From Ferruginibacter sp. (GTDB taxonomy: Bacteria; Bacteroidota; Bacteroidia; Chitinophagales; Chitinophagaceae), in NCBI GenBank assembly GCA_017988335.1, contig JAGNRZ010000015.1, positions 1 to 32,772 on the forward strand: 32,772 bases of DNA, written 5' to 3'. Under the pieces are notes generated by a model, which did not search any database, was not told the DNA's origin, and saw only the letters and a list, made by a program, of their open reading frames with translations. Shown one piece after another: positions 17,271 to 25,597 of this stretch. How positions within the stretch are numbered: the stretch's first letter is position 1; the number at the start of each line of letters is the position of its first letter. A program made the translations under genes and the position numbers.

Positions 17271-19220
17271 ATGCGTTTTTTATTACTACTACTCTGCTTT
17301 AGTGTTTCAATAACAAAGGCTCAACAGCCCTTTGTTGATAAAGATTTAGATCAAATTATTAACAATGAAAAACGGGCCTATGATAGATTAACGCAAACGG
17401 CAGGCGGTGCAGAGTCGTTAACTTTTGCTAGTACTAATTTTGATGTAAAATACTATAGATGTGAGTGGGAAGTTGACCCTGCAATTAGATTTATTACTGG
17501 TAAAGTAACTGTTTATTATACCCTTACTTCTTCTGCTACTTCCATTACTTTAGACATAATGAATACTTTGGTAGTAGATAGTGTAAAACAGCGTAATGCT
17601 CTTTTAACAAAAACACAAAGTACGAACACAGTATCTATTGATTTTCCTACAAGTGTAAATGCTGGAGTGTTCGATTCTGTTAGTATTTTTTATAAAGGAA
17701 TACCTGCTAATACTGGTTTTGGTTCATTTATAAATTCAACACATGCAGGCGTACCTGTTATGTGGAGCCTAAGTGAGCCTTATGGCGGTAGAGATTGGTG
17801 GCCTTGCAAAAATGGGTTAGATGATAAAGCCGATTCAATAGATATTATTATTACCAACCCCATTGCCTATAAAGCTGCTGCTAATGGCATATTACAAAGC
17901 GAAAGTGTAATTGCTGTAGGCACAAAGAGAGTAGCACATTGGAAACACCGCTACCCTATTGCAACCTACTTAATTTGTATGGCAGTTACTAATTATAGTG
18001 TGCTAAACGAAAGTATAGATTTAGGTTCAGTTGTATTACCATTTCAAACATATTGTTATCCAGAAAGTTTAACATATTTTCAAAGCGGCAGTGGTTTTTT
18101 AAGTAATGCAATGAAACTTTTTCATAATAAATTTGGCGACTATCCATTTATTAAAGAAAAATATGGGCATGTTCAATTTAGCTGGGGTGGTGGAATGGAG
18201 CATCAAACATGTTCGTTTATTACAGATGTATCGCAAAGTTTAACCTCACATGAATTAGGTCATCAATGGTTTGGAGATAAAATTACATGTGCTAGTTGGG
18301 AAGATATATGGTTAAACGAAGGTTTTGCAACTCATTCAACAGCATTATATAAAGAAGCATTTTATCCTCTATCTGTGCCTATTGATAGGCCACGGGAAAT
18401 AAATTTTATTACCTCTGAACCTGGCGGATCTGTATGGGTAGATGATACAACTAATGTAAGTAGAATTTTTAGTAACAGGTTAAGTTATTACAAAGGATCT
18501 CATTTATTACATATGCTTCGTTGGAAGCTAGGCGAAGATAATTTTTTTAAAGGCATAAAAAATTATTTAAACGACCCTAAAGTGGCGTATGGTTATGCAA
18601 AAACAGCGGATTTACAAAGAAATTTAGAACAAGCAAGTGGACAAAATCTTACCGAGTTTTTTGCCGATTGGTATAAAGGGCAGGGTCACCCAAGCTATAA
18701 AGTAAGTTGGAATAAAGTAGGAAATAGTTTTGTAAAAATTAAAATGGAGCAAACTACTTCACATACTTCTGTAAACTTTTTTGAATTACCTGTAGCACTA
18801 AAGTTCAAGAATGCTACTCAAGAGCAAACTATTATTGTAGATAATAAAATAAATGGCGAAGAGTTTTTAAAAGCCATAAACTTTACGCCAGATACTGTTT
18901 TAATTGACCCTGATTATTGGCTAATTACTCGTAATAATAGCACCGTTAAATTGCCAGCCGAAAATTTCCCAGCTAATACTATAAAAATAGGACCAAATCC
19001 TTTTGGTAATAATATTGCTGTGCAATTGTTTAATGTAAGTCTGCCTAATATAAATGTTGTAATGTACAATATGCTAGGTCAAAGAGTGCTTGTGAAAAAC
19101 ATTGCATTAATTAATGGCGAAGCTATCACAAATATTTCTACTACTCACTTGCCTAGGGGTGAGTATATTTTAAAACTAATTGGTGGCGATATTAAGTATA
19201 TTAAAAAAATGATTAAATAA
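17271..19220 (+). CDS. Secreted M1-family metallopeptidase with T9SS tail
   Basis: This zinc aminopeptidase-like protein has 649 residues and a signal peptide of about 17 residues. The substrate motif GGGMEH lies at 306-311, the zinc motif HELGH at 327-331 (H327, E328, H331) and the third ligand E350 in WLNEGFATH. The predicted catalytic Tyr lies in YYKGSHLLHML. The C-terminal 75 or so residues are a type A T9SS sorting domain: GPNPFGNN, VVMYNMLGQRV, LPRGEYILKL and a basic final strand. This makes it a substrate of the type IX system and shows that the organism has one. It lies alone between the lytic transglycosylase (divergent) and the GH25 gene. Confidence 0.93.
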   Translation: MRFLLLLLCFSVSITKAQQPFVDKDLDQIINNEKRAYDRLTQTAGGAESLTFASTNFDVKYYRCEWEVDPAIRFITGKVTVYYTLTSSATSITLDIMNTLVVDSVKQRNALLTKTQSTNTVSIDFPTSVNAGVFDSVSIFYKGIPANTGFGSFINSTHAGVPVMWSLSEPYGGRDWWPCKNGLDDKADSIDIIITNPIAYKAAANGILQSESVIAVGTKRVAHWKHRYPIATYLICMAVTNYSVLNESIDLGSVVLPFQTYCYPESLTYFQSGSGFLSNAMKLFHNKFGDYPFIKEKYGHVQFSWGGGMEHQTCSFITDVSQSLTSHELGHQWFGDKITCASWEDIWLNEGFATHSTALYKEAFYPLSVPIDRPREINFITSEPGGSVWVDDTTNVSRIFSNRLSYYKGSHLLHMLRWKLGEDNFFKGIKNYLNDPKVAYGYAKTADLQRNLEQASGQNLTEFFADWYKGQGHPSYKVSWNKVGNSFVKIKMEQTTSHTSVNFFELPVALKFKNATQEQTIIVDNKINGEEFLKAINFTPDTVLIDPDYWLITRNNSTVKLPAENFPANTIKIGPNPFGNNIAVQLFNVSLPNINVVMYNMLGQRVLVKNIALINGEAITNISTTHLPRGEYILKLIGGDIKYIKKMIK

Positions 19221-19287
19221 TATTTATCTTTTACAAAGCACTCTGTTTTAATTATCGCATTTTTGCATAATTAAATATTTACCCTCA

Positions 19288-20052
19288 TTGGCAAAAAAGA
19301 AAAAAAGTGCAGTAAAAATTCTGCTTATCAACTTGCTTATTTTAACAATAGCAGGTGTTGCTACATACTATATTTCGGATTATTTCAACAAACCCAGGTT
19401 TGTTAGATATGATGGCTTTGATATTGATTTACCTATAAGCTATAGCATTCATGGTATTGATGTTAGCCATCATCAATCATCAATAAATTGGGAAGATGTA
19501 AAAGCCATGAAAGATAAAAACGTAAAAATAGGATTTGCCATTATTAAAGCCACTGAAGGTAATAGTATGGTAGACGATAAGTTTAGAATAAATTGGCTAC
19601 AGGCAAAGTTGGCAGGTATGCCAAAGGGGGCTTACCATTTCTTTAATCCAGGAAGAAGTGGAAAAGCACAAGCCGAAAATTTTATTAATACAATTACATT
19701 ACAAAAAGGAGATTTACCACCAGTGCTGGATGTAGAAACCATCAATGGCACTTCAAAAAAAGATTTACAACAACGAGTATTAGAGTGGCTTAAAATAGTA
19801 GAACAATATTATAAAGTAAAACCAATAATTTACACCAATGCCGTTTTTTACGAAACTTATTTGGCAGAAGTATGTGCAGATTACCCTTTGTGGGTAGCCC
19901 ATTATTTAGTAAAAGATAAGCCCCGTATTAGCCGCAATTGGCTAATGTGGCAGCATAGCGAAAGCGGACATGTAAATGGTATAAATGGATATGTAGATTT
20001 TAATGCCTTTAATGGCGATAGTAGCGATTTTAAAAAATTACTGTTAAAATAA
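19288..20052 (+). CDS. GH25-family lysozyme-like protein, membrane anchored
   Basis: The 254-residue protein has one N-terminal membrane anchor (about 9-29) and a GH25 catalytic domain from about 54 to 250. GIDVSHHQ carries D58, KATEG follows at 88-91, then GAYHFFNPG, and LDVET holds the D148/E150 pair expected of the active site. The later WMWQHS and D.N.FNG motifs match the family's last strands. GH25 enzymes hydrolyse peptidoglycan; this one should act in the periplasm. The start is a TTG at 19288, with no in-frame ATG upstream. The small membrane gene at 20094 follows by 41 nt. Confidence 0.9.
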   Translation: MAKKKKSAVKILLINLLILTIAGVATYYISDYFNKPRFVRYDGFDIDLPISYSIHGIDVSHHQSSINWEDVKAMKDKNVKIGFAIIKATEGNSMVDDKFRINWLQAKLAGMPKGAYHFFNPGRSGKAQAENFINTITLQKGDLPPVLDVETINGTSKKDLQQRVLEWLKIVEQYYKVKPIIYTNAVFYETYLAEVCADYPLWVAHYLVKDKPRISRNWLMWQHSESGHVNGINGYVDFNAFNGDSSDFKKLLLK

Positions 20053-20093
20053 ACATCTATTAATTATTATTGTTGAATAAAAAACTATAAAAA

Positions 20094-20315
20094 ATGGATG
20101 AAGAAACCATATTGTTTTTAAAGCGTATTGCCGAAAGCATTGGAGCTTTATTAATTTGGTTAATGGCAAATATATTTTTTGGCTTATACAAAAACTTTGC
20201 ATTTTTTACTACATCGCCTACATGGCAAAATATTGTTTATTATCTGCTATTTATAATTACAGGCATAGCCTTATATATATACATTGTTAAAAAATGGAGA
20301 AATAAGAAAGAATAA
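20094..20315 (+). CDS. Small two-helix membrane protein, unknown
   Basis: The 73-residue protein has two membrane segments (about 15-36 and 46-64), an acidic start MDEETILFLK and a basic C-terminal tail KKWRNKKE. I do not recognise the family. It lies 41 nt after the GH25 gene on the same strand and could be its last operon partner. Its stop is one base from the stop of the convergent MerC-like gene. Confidence 0.6.
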   Translation: MDEETILFLKRIAESIGALLIWLMANIFFGLYKNFAFFTTSPTWQNIVYYLLFIITGIALYIYIVKKWRNKKE

Positions 20316-20316
20316 A

Positions 20317-20706
20317 TTAATGTTTGTGGTGTGGAGAGTTACATTTACTTTTATGGCACAATTTATAATTAGTATAATGGGCATATAATATCAACGAAAC
20401 CGCAGCCGCTAAAAACCAATACTCATAGCTTGGTATAAATTGTTTTAGTATTAAAAACAACATGCCTGCACAAAAAACTAACAAAGGAGTATATGATTGA
20501 TGATGTTTTATAAAACCATGTAATAATGAATAGGCACCCACAGCAAAAGCTAAAAAAATCATTCCCCATTCAAAATATACATTGTGTATAATTTCAACTC
20601 CAAAAACTGGTAGGCTGCTAAGTACCACAGGCAAAAATGCACAATGTATTGCACATACAATGGAAGTAATAGCACCTAAAGCATCCCAGTTTAATTTAAA
20701 TTTCAT
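20317..20706 (-). CDS. MerC-family membrane protein
   Basis: The 129-residue protein has four hydrophobic segments. The MerC hallmark, a cysteine pair in the first helix (VCAIHC, C18 and C22) followed by a Pro and LSSLPVFG, is present. A His/Cys-rich tail, CHKSKCNSPHHKH, suggests a metal-binding C-terminus. MerC proteins are linked to mercury uptake, but many chromosomal members sit away from mer operons. Here the neighbours are an SCO copper chaperone (divergent) and a Fur regulator, so a general metal role is more likely. No merA or merR is visible. Confidence 0.82.
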   Translation of the reverse strand: MKFKLNWDALGAITSIVCAIHCAFLPVVLSSLPVFGVEIIHNVYFEWGMIFLAFAVGAYSLLHGFIKHHQSYTPLLVFCAGMLFLILKQFIPSYEYWFLAAAVSLILYAHYTNYKLCHKSKCNSPHHKH

Positions 20707-20783
20707 TGACTAGCAAAGATATAGTATTTGCAATAACGTTGCAAGTTTTATTATTTAATTATGCAGCCTATTAAGTAGTATCG

Positions 20784-20791
20784 TAATTTTG
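20784..20791 (+). promoter_or_regulatory. Candidate -7 element TAATTTTG for the SCO gene
   Basis: This matches TAnnTTTG and ends 15 nt before the ATG at 20807. The TTG inside it (20789-20791) is in frame with the SCO gene but would be a poor start. No good -33 element was seen. Confidence 0.45.
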
Positions 20792-20806
20792 CAAAAATTT
20801 ATAAAG

Positions 20807-21535
20807 ATGAAGAAGTGGTTGATATATGCAGGTTTTTTTGCAGTACTTATATTGGGTTTTTGGTTGACCCTTTTTAAAGATTATGATTTTAGTGCATCAA
20901 AATTAGCCGTTGTAAATGCAGATGTAAAAGACTTTGCATTCATAAATCAAAATGGAGATACGGTAACACAAAATAATGTGGAAGGAAAAGTATATGTAGC
21001 AGAATATTTTTTTACTACATGCAAAGGAATTTGCCCAAAAATGAATGCTAATATGCGTAGAGTGTATGATGTGTATAAGACAGAAGAAAATTTTATGATT
21101 TTATCACACTCCTGTATGCCAGAAACAGATAGCATACCCTTGCTAAAAGCCTACGAACAAAAAATGCTGACTAGTAATTTGGTTAAAAATAAAGATGGCT
21201 CTTACACACTAGAAGAAACAGCTAATATAATGCAGCCAAAAATTGAAAATAAAAACTGGCTTTTTTTAACAGGGGGAAAAGAGCAATTATACAGCATAGC
21301 TAGGCAAGGTTATATGATAGATAATAACAAGCCAGATAGTACACAAAACATTGCCGATCAATTTATACATACTCAATTTTTTGCATTGCTTGATAAGCAA
21401 CGAAGAGTAAGAGGTATATACGATGGTTTAAAAGAAGAGGAAATACAAAAATTAATTATAGATATAAAAGGCCTCCTAAAAGAAAAAATTACAACAAAAC
21501 GATTTATGAATGGGTTTAGTAACAACCCTAATTAG
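20807..21535 (+). CDS. SCO1/SenC-family copper chaperone
   Basis: The family delivers copper to the CuA site of cytochrome c oxidase or acts in thiol control. The protein has 242 residues from the ATG at 20807. One N-terminal membrane anchor lies at about 5-23, so the domain faces the periplasm. The thioredoxin-like fold carries C72 and C76 (TTCKGICPKM) and the distal His at 188 (FIHTQFFALLD), the three expected copper ligands. An SHSCMPETD loop is also typical. The nearby Fur and MerC-like genes suggest a metal-homeostasis cluster. Confidence 0.9.
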   Translation: MKKWLIYAGFFAVLILGFWLTLFKDYDFSASKLAVVNADVKDFAFINQNGDTVTQNNVEGKVYVAEYFFTTCKGICPKMNANMRRVYDVYKTEENFMILSHSCMPETDSIPLLKAYEQKMLTSNLVKNKDGSYTLEETANIMQPKIENKNWLFLTGGKEQLYSIARQGYMIDNNKPDSTQNIADQFIHTQFFALLDKQRRVRGIYDGLKEEEIQKLIIDIKGLLKEKITTKRFMNGFSNNPN

Positions 21536-21537
21536 TC

Positions 21538-21595
21538 AGTGGTGAATAGTCATTGGTGAGTACAATTTTTTTATAATTACTCACTATTCACCACT
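21538..21595. repeat. Long imperfect inverted repeat after the SCO gene
   Basis: AGTGGTGAATAGT (21538-21550) is the exact reverse complement of 21583-21595. An inner GTGAGTA/TACTCAC pair extends the stem with a bulge, and the loop is T-rich. It starts 2 nt after the SCO stop and ends 24 nt before the Fur start. It may work as a terminator or may be a copy of a dispersed genomic repeat. Confidence 0.75.
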
Positions 21596-21619
21596 CACTT
21601 TCTTATCTTTACAATACAC

Positions 21620-22033
21620 ATGGAGCAACTTTTAAACATACTTAAAAAAAATAGCCTTAGTATAACCGAAGGCAGAAAAAAAATATTAGAACTATTTTTA
21701 AAAAGCCCTGGTGCATTGGCCCATGCCGATATTGAAAAAAATACGGCTAGTGCTTTTGATAGAGTAACTGTGTATAGAACATTGCAAACCTTTGTTGAAA
21801 AAGGCATTGTACATAACATACCCACAACAGATAATTCTATTTTATACGCCTTGTGTAAACATGATTGTGAAGAAGGACACCACCACGATAATCATGTACA
21901 TTTTATTTGTAACAATTGCGATAAAACTATTTGTTTAGATGATGTTACAGTGCCATCTGTAAAATTGCCTAAAGGCTTTGTGCCACAACAAGCACAAATG
22001 ATAGTAAAAGGTGTGTGTAACGATTGCAAATAA
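21620..22033 (+). CDS. Fur-family metal-responsive regulator
   Basis: The 137-residue protein has an N-terminal winged helix (about 1-85; TEGRKKILELFL, DRVTVYRTLQTFVEKGIVH) and a C-terminal dimerisation/metal domain with HHHDNHVHF and the paired zinc cysteines C97/C100 (CNNC) and C133/C136 (CNDC). Which metal it senses (iron, zinc or peroxide) cannot be read from this alone. It lies between the SCO gene and the serine-hydrolase gene, which begins 23 nt after it and may be cotranscribed. A near -7 match, TATCTTTA (21604-21611, last base wrong), precedes the ATG. Confidence 0.9.
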   Translation: MEQLLNILKKNSLSITEGRKKILELFLKSPGALAHADIEKNTASAFDRVTVYRTLQTFVEKGIVHNIPTTDNSILYALCKHDCEEGHHHDNHVHFICNNCDKTICLDDVTVPSVKLPKGFVPQQAQMIVKGVCNDCK

Positions 22034-22056
22034 ATAGTACACGACAAATTGCCATT

Positions 22057-23214
22057 ATGAAACAAATACTTGTGCTTTTGCTATTTATTTTTTTACTTCA
22101 AAATAGTATTGCTCAATCAGCAAACACTACCGCTAAATATGGAACGGTAACAATTAAAAATGCAGATATTAGTAGTGCTGAAATGAAGGCTATTACACAT
22201 CAGTTAGATTCGTTTTACCAAAAAAGAATAGCTGCTGGCTTTAGCGGACAAGTATTGATAGGCTATAAGGGTAATGTTATTTACGAAAGATATTTTGGCT
22301 ACGCTGATAAAGAAAGTGAAAGATTAATAGATGCAAACTCACCCAGTCAGCTAGCTAGTACAAGCAAACCCATAACGGCTATTGCCATAGCGATTTTAAA
22401 AGATAGAGGGTTATTAAACTTTGATGATTTTGTGCAAAAATATATTCCAGCATTTCCATACACAGGGATTACAATCAGGCATTTGCTTACACACCGCAGC
22501 GGCTTACCAGAGTATTTTGGAATGGCAATGAGTAAACCTTTGCCACAAGGCGACTCGTTAATGAGTAATGATTCGTTAGTGCAATTATTGATAGATAAAA
22601 AACCTAAATTGGTAAACCCTCCCAATACAAAATTTAGATACAGAAATACAAACTATGCCTTGTTAAGTTACATTATAAGTGTAGTAAGTAAAATGAGCTA
22701 TGCTGAATTTGTACAAAAAAATATTTTTGATGTGTTGGAGATGAAAGACTCTTATGTACTAGATAATACATGTGCTCACAAAGCTAATTGCTGTAAAAGT
22801 TATAAACGAAACTGGTTACAACAAAAAGATACTCAGCTAGATGGTATTACAGGCGACAAAGGTTGTTATAGCACAGTACAAGATTTATATAAGTTAGATC
22901 AAGCCCTTTATCAACATACATTAATTACACCTACTACTTTAGAAGAAATGTATTTGTCTTATAGTTTTGAAAGAAAAGGTTATCAAAACTATGGCTTGGG
23001 TTGGCGTATGTTTAATTACCCCCAGCAAAAAATAATTTTTCACAATGGGTATTGGCAAGGCAACAATAATTGCTTTTATAGATTTATTAATGATAATTTC
23101 ACCATCATCATTTTAGGCAACAAACTCAATAAATATATTTATGCTCACCCACAAGTAATTTATAAAATAATTACTAATAATCAGTTGCAAGTGGAAGAAG
23201 AAGTTGTAGAATAA
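22057..23214 (+). CDS. Serine hydrolase of the class C beta-lactamase (S12) fold
   Basis: The protein has about 385 residues from the ATG at 22057; an in-frame TTG at 22024 inside the fur gene is a less likely start. There is a signal peptide of about 20 residues (NSIAQ). The catalytic SxxK is S101-T-S-K104, the YxN motif is Y195-R-N197, and HNGYWQG near the C-terminus stands for the K/HxG motif. This fold includes beta-lactamases, DD-peptidases and esterases; its substrate cannot be told from sequence, and it should not be called a resistance gene. It is exported or periplasmic. It is convergent with the M3 peptidase gene, 9 nt apart. Confidence 0.87.
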   Translation: MKQILVLLLFIFLLQNSIAQSANTTAKYGTVTIKNADISSAEMKAITHQLDSFYQKRIAAGFSGQVLIGYKGNVIYERYFGYADKESERLIDANSPSQLASTSKPITAIAIAILKDRGLLNFDDFVQKYIPAFPYTGITIRHLLTHRSGLPEYFGMAMSKPLPQGDSLMSNDSLVQLLIDKKPKLVNPPNTKFRYRNTNYALLSYIISVVSKMSYAEFVQKNIFDVLEMKDSYVLDNTCAHKANCCKSYKRNWLQQKDTQLDGITGDKGCYSTVQDLYKLDQALYQHTLITPTTLEEMYLSYSFERKGYQNYGLGWRMFNYPQQKIIFHNGYWQGNNNCFYRFINDNFTIIILGNKLNKYIYAHPQVIYKIITNNQLQVEEEVVE

Positions 23215-23223
23215 AATAAAATC

Positions 23224-24939
23224 TCACAATTTAACCATCTCCTCCTCAACAAACTCCATTAACACTTTAATTTTTTCTGGGCTAAAATCAAAAGTTAAGC
23301 CTGCTGTTTTATACAGTTCTGGTAAGGTTTTGGTTCCGCCTAAAGCCAATGCGTTACAATAATTATCCATTGCTTGTTGCTTATTTTTTTTATACTGCAT
23401 CCACATACCAATAGCACCTAATTGAGCAATGCCGTATTCAATATAATAAAAAGGTACTTCAAATAAATGTAGTTGGCGTTGCCATGCGTTGCTGCGGTAA
23501 TTTTCTAATCCGCTATAATCAATAACATCATCTTTAAATTCTGCTAAAATTTGATTCCACATTGCAGTACGTTCATCATTAATATGCGTAGGGTTAGCGT
23601 ATATCCAATGCTGAAATTTATCTATAATGGCAATCCAGGGAAATATAGTAATTACTCTTTCTAGTTGATGCTCTTTAGCTCTTTTTAAATCATTAGTATT
23701 GGTAAAAAAAGTTTCCCATTCATCCATACTAAATAATTCCATAGCCATACTTGCCACTTCAGCAATTTCCATGGGATATTCTTTAAAACCGCTTAACTCC
23801 AATGGATGTGCTAAAAAACTATGCACTGCATGCCCACCTTCATGTACCATGGTAGTTACATCATGCATTTGCCCAGCAGCATTCATAAAAATAAATGGAG
23901 CACCACTTTCGGCTAACGGACAGTTGTAGCCGCCGGGAGCTTTACCTTTTCTGCTCTCTAAATCTAAGTGCTTTATTTGTTGCATTTTTTGCAAACACTC
24001 TCCAAAAAACGGACGAAGTTTTGTAAAGCATTCAACAGTTTTATTTATAAGCTCTTCACTTGTTGCAAATGGGTGCAACGGCTCTGTGCCAGCAGGCTCT
24101 GCATCAATATCCCATGGCCGTAAAGTATCAAGCCCTAGTTTTTCTTTCTTTTTTTGGTAGATGATATTTACAAGAGGCAACACATGCTGCTTTACTGCTT
24201 CATGAAAATTGTAACAGTCTTGTTTGGTATAATCAAAACGCCCAAGCTCTTTAAATCTATAATCGGTGTAGCTTTCAAAACTAGCATTAACAGCTTCTTG
24301 ATTACGCTTTTGTATTAATTGATTATATAAATCGTTTAGTGCGGTAGTATCTTGTAATCGGCGTTGTTGTATTTTATGGTAAACGTCGCCTCTTTTATTT
24401 CTATCGTGGCTTTCTAAAAATTTGGCAGCTTGTTGTAAGGTATATTCTTTTTCATCAACAGTAACCGTCATTTTACCAGTAATAACACCATATTGTTGTT
24501 GCAACACACCAAGCTCTGCTTGTAGCGGAATGTTTTCTTCTCTAAACAACTCAATACTTTTTTTAACACTACGCAAATAGGTAAAATATTTATCGGTATC
24601 TAGTTCATTAGCTAATGGATGATTCACTAGCTTTTTATTTAGTGCATCTGCCAGTGGCTGTATTTTAGGTTGAATTTCCATTACAAAAAATGTAAAGGCT
24701 TCTTCTAAACTTTTGTTTTCAGTATCACAAGTCATTTTTATTTGACGCCAACAAGCATCTTCACTCACCACCGCTTCTAACTCACTTTGGTCTTTCAACC
24801 ATTGTTCTAAATCGGCTGCGGTAGTAATTTCTCTATCCAATAAATTTTTGAAATACGGTTCAAGACTGTTCCAATCCGTTACTGTAAAATCTGTTGGTAA
24901 AAATTTTCTTTGTTGTTTTTGAATATTTGCGGTGTACAT
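23224..24939 (-). CDS. M3-family oligoendopeptidase
   Basis: This 571-residue zinc metallopeptidase of the PepF-like M3 family degrades oligopeptides, presumably in the cytoplasm since no signal peptide is seen. The zinc motif is HEGGH at 366-370, with the third ligand in EIAEVASMAMEL (E391/E394). Conserved M3 blocks are present upstream (NCPL..S.APFIFMN) and downstream (YYIEYGIAQLGA). Full length for the family. A TAAATTTG element (25024-25031, minus strand) may be its promoter, giving a leader of about 80 nt that includes the left inverted repeat of the GIY-YIG unit. Confidence 0.92.
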   Translation of the reverse strand: MYTANIQKQQRKFLPTDFTVTDWNSLEPYFKNLLDREITTAADLEQWLKDQSELEAVVSEDACWRQIKMTCDTENKSLEEAFTFFVMEIQPKIQPLADALNKKLVNHPLANELDTDKYFTYLRSVKKSIELFREENIPLQAELGVLQQQYGVITGKMTVTVDEKEYTLQQAAKFLESHDRNKRGDVYHKIQQRRLQDTTALNDLYNQLIQKRNQEAVNASFESYTDYRFKELGRFDYTKQDCYNFHEAVKQHVLPLVNIIYQKKKEKLGLDTLRPWDIDAEPAGTEPLHPFATSEELINKTVECFTKLRPFFGECLQKMQQIKHLDLESRKGKAPGGYNCPLAESGAPFIFMNAAGQMHDVTTMVHEGGHAVHSFLAHPLELSGFKEYPMEIAEVASMAMELFSMDEWETFFTNTNDLKRAKEHQLERVITIFPWIAIIDKFQHWIYANPTHINDERTAMWNQILAEFKDDVIDYSGLENYRSNAWQRQLHLFEVPFYYIEYGIAQLGAIGMWMQYKKNKQQAMDNYCNALALGGTKTLPELYKTAGLTFDFSPEKIKVLMEFVEEEMVKL

Positions 24940-24954
24940 GGTGAGTAGCTCTAC

Positions 24955-24982
24955 TTGTCATTTCGACGATAGGAGAAATCTA
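24955..24982 (+). repeat. Left 28-bp inverted repeat
   Basis: Perfect reverse complement of 25539-25566. It lies 15 nt before the start codon of the M3 peptidase and would be in its 5' leader. Confidence 0.9.
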
Positions 24983-25023
24983 TTTTTATTGTAAATAATT
25001 CTTGATGTGAATATGTGTTTGAA

Positions 25024-25031
25024 CAAATTTA
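25024..25031 (-). promoter_or_regulatory. Candidate -7 element TAAATTTG upstream of the M3 peptidase
   Basis: On the minus strand this is a full TAnnTTTG match inside the GIY-YIG unit, pointing outward toward the M3 peptidase. If real, the inserted unit supplies the promoter of its neighbour. No -33 match was seen. Confidence 0.35.
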
Positions 25032-25080
25032 TACTAATTTTTTTTTGGAATTTCTGACTAAAAGAAAGGAAAAGTAAAAA

Positions 25081-25434
25081 CTACCCATCGCTTCTATGGT
25101 ATAAATTTTTTGGAGGCCATTCTCCTAATAATTCTATATTTAAAAAATCTCTATTAGGATTTATTGTGTCAATTAAATTATCCTTCTTTTCTCTTCTCCA
25201 CTTTTTTATTTCTTTTTCTCTTGCAATAGCGTCATTTACATAATTGTAACTTTCGTAATAAACTAAATAAATTGCTTTATACTTTGCTGTAAATTTATTT
25301 GATAACGGATTGTTAGAATCTATAAAATGCTCTATTAATCTTTGTTCCAAATCATTTGTAACGCCTATATACAATACTGTTTTATTAAAATTAGTTAAAA
25401 TATAAACAGCGTATTGTGTTTTAGATACTTTCAT
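25081..25434 (-). CDS. GIY-YIG nuclease-superfamily protein
   Basis: The protein has 117 residues, a single GIY-YIG domain with a short tail. YVYIL-like strand YAVYIL (8-13) and YIGVT (22-26) form the signature; R32 and H36 (QRLIEH) follow, and the catalytic Glu is probably E73 (AIAREKEIK), then NPN/DW-like NRDF and LNIELL. All expected active-site residues are present, so it may be a functional endonuclease. Stand-alone proteins of this size are common in Bacteroidetes and have unknown roles. It is enclosed by the 28-bp inverted repeats, with 98 nt on the 3' side and 104 nt on the 5' side. Confidence 0.9.
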   Translation of the reverse strand: MKVSKTQYAVYILTNFNKTVLYIGVTNDLEQRLIEHFIDSNNPLSNKFTAKYKAIYLVYYESYNYVNDAIAREKEIKKWRREKKDNLIDTINPNRDFLNIELLGEWPPKNLYHRSDG

Positions 25435-25538
25435 GTTTATAAGCTAAAAAGGATTTTACGGCATTTAAATAAAACGGAAAGCTGTATAGAGGCTCTTCTA
25501 TAGTATAAATATTTCTTTATTCAACAAAACCTCTAAAG

Positions 25539-25566
25539 TAGATTTCTCCTATCGTCGAAATGACAA
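25539..25566 (-). repeat. Right 28-bp inverted repeat
   Basis: Perfect reverse complement of 24955-24982. It ends 31 nt short of the stop codon of the DUF5606 gene. Confidence 0.9.
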
Positions 25567-25597
25567 AAAAATCCGTTTCATCAGCGTCTCCTCTTCA

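Larger units (their letters stand above)
24955..25566. mobile_element. GIY-YIG unit bounded by perfect 28-bp inverted repeats
   Basis: The left arm is 24955-24982 (begins TTGTCATTTCGACGATAGG) and the right arm is 25539-25566 (ends ATCGTCGAAATGACAA); they are exact reverse complements over 28 bp and the match stops sharply at both ends. Each arm has its own small dyad, ATTTC-N10-GAAAT. The only gene inside is the GIY-YIG protein. No direct target duplication was found. The arrangement resembles a REP doublet (REPIN) around a mobility-type nuclease gene, but mobility is not shown. Confidence 0.65.

Noticed and set aside
20317..20706. Mercury-resistance operon
   Set aside because: Only a MerC-like protein is present; no merA, merR, merT or merP nearby.
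22024..22056. Longer N-terminus for the serine hydrolase from TTG 22024
   Set aside because: It would begin inside the fur gene and precede a clear signal peptide that starts at the ATG 22057.
22057..23214. Antibiotic-resistance beta-lactamase
   Set aside because: The fold motifs are general to S12 peptidases and esterases; nothing points to beta-lactam hydrolysis.
24941..25580. Target-site duplication around the GIY-YIG unit
   Set aside because: The flanks (agctctac and aaaaatcc) share no direct repeat.
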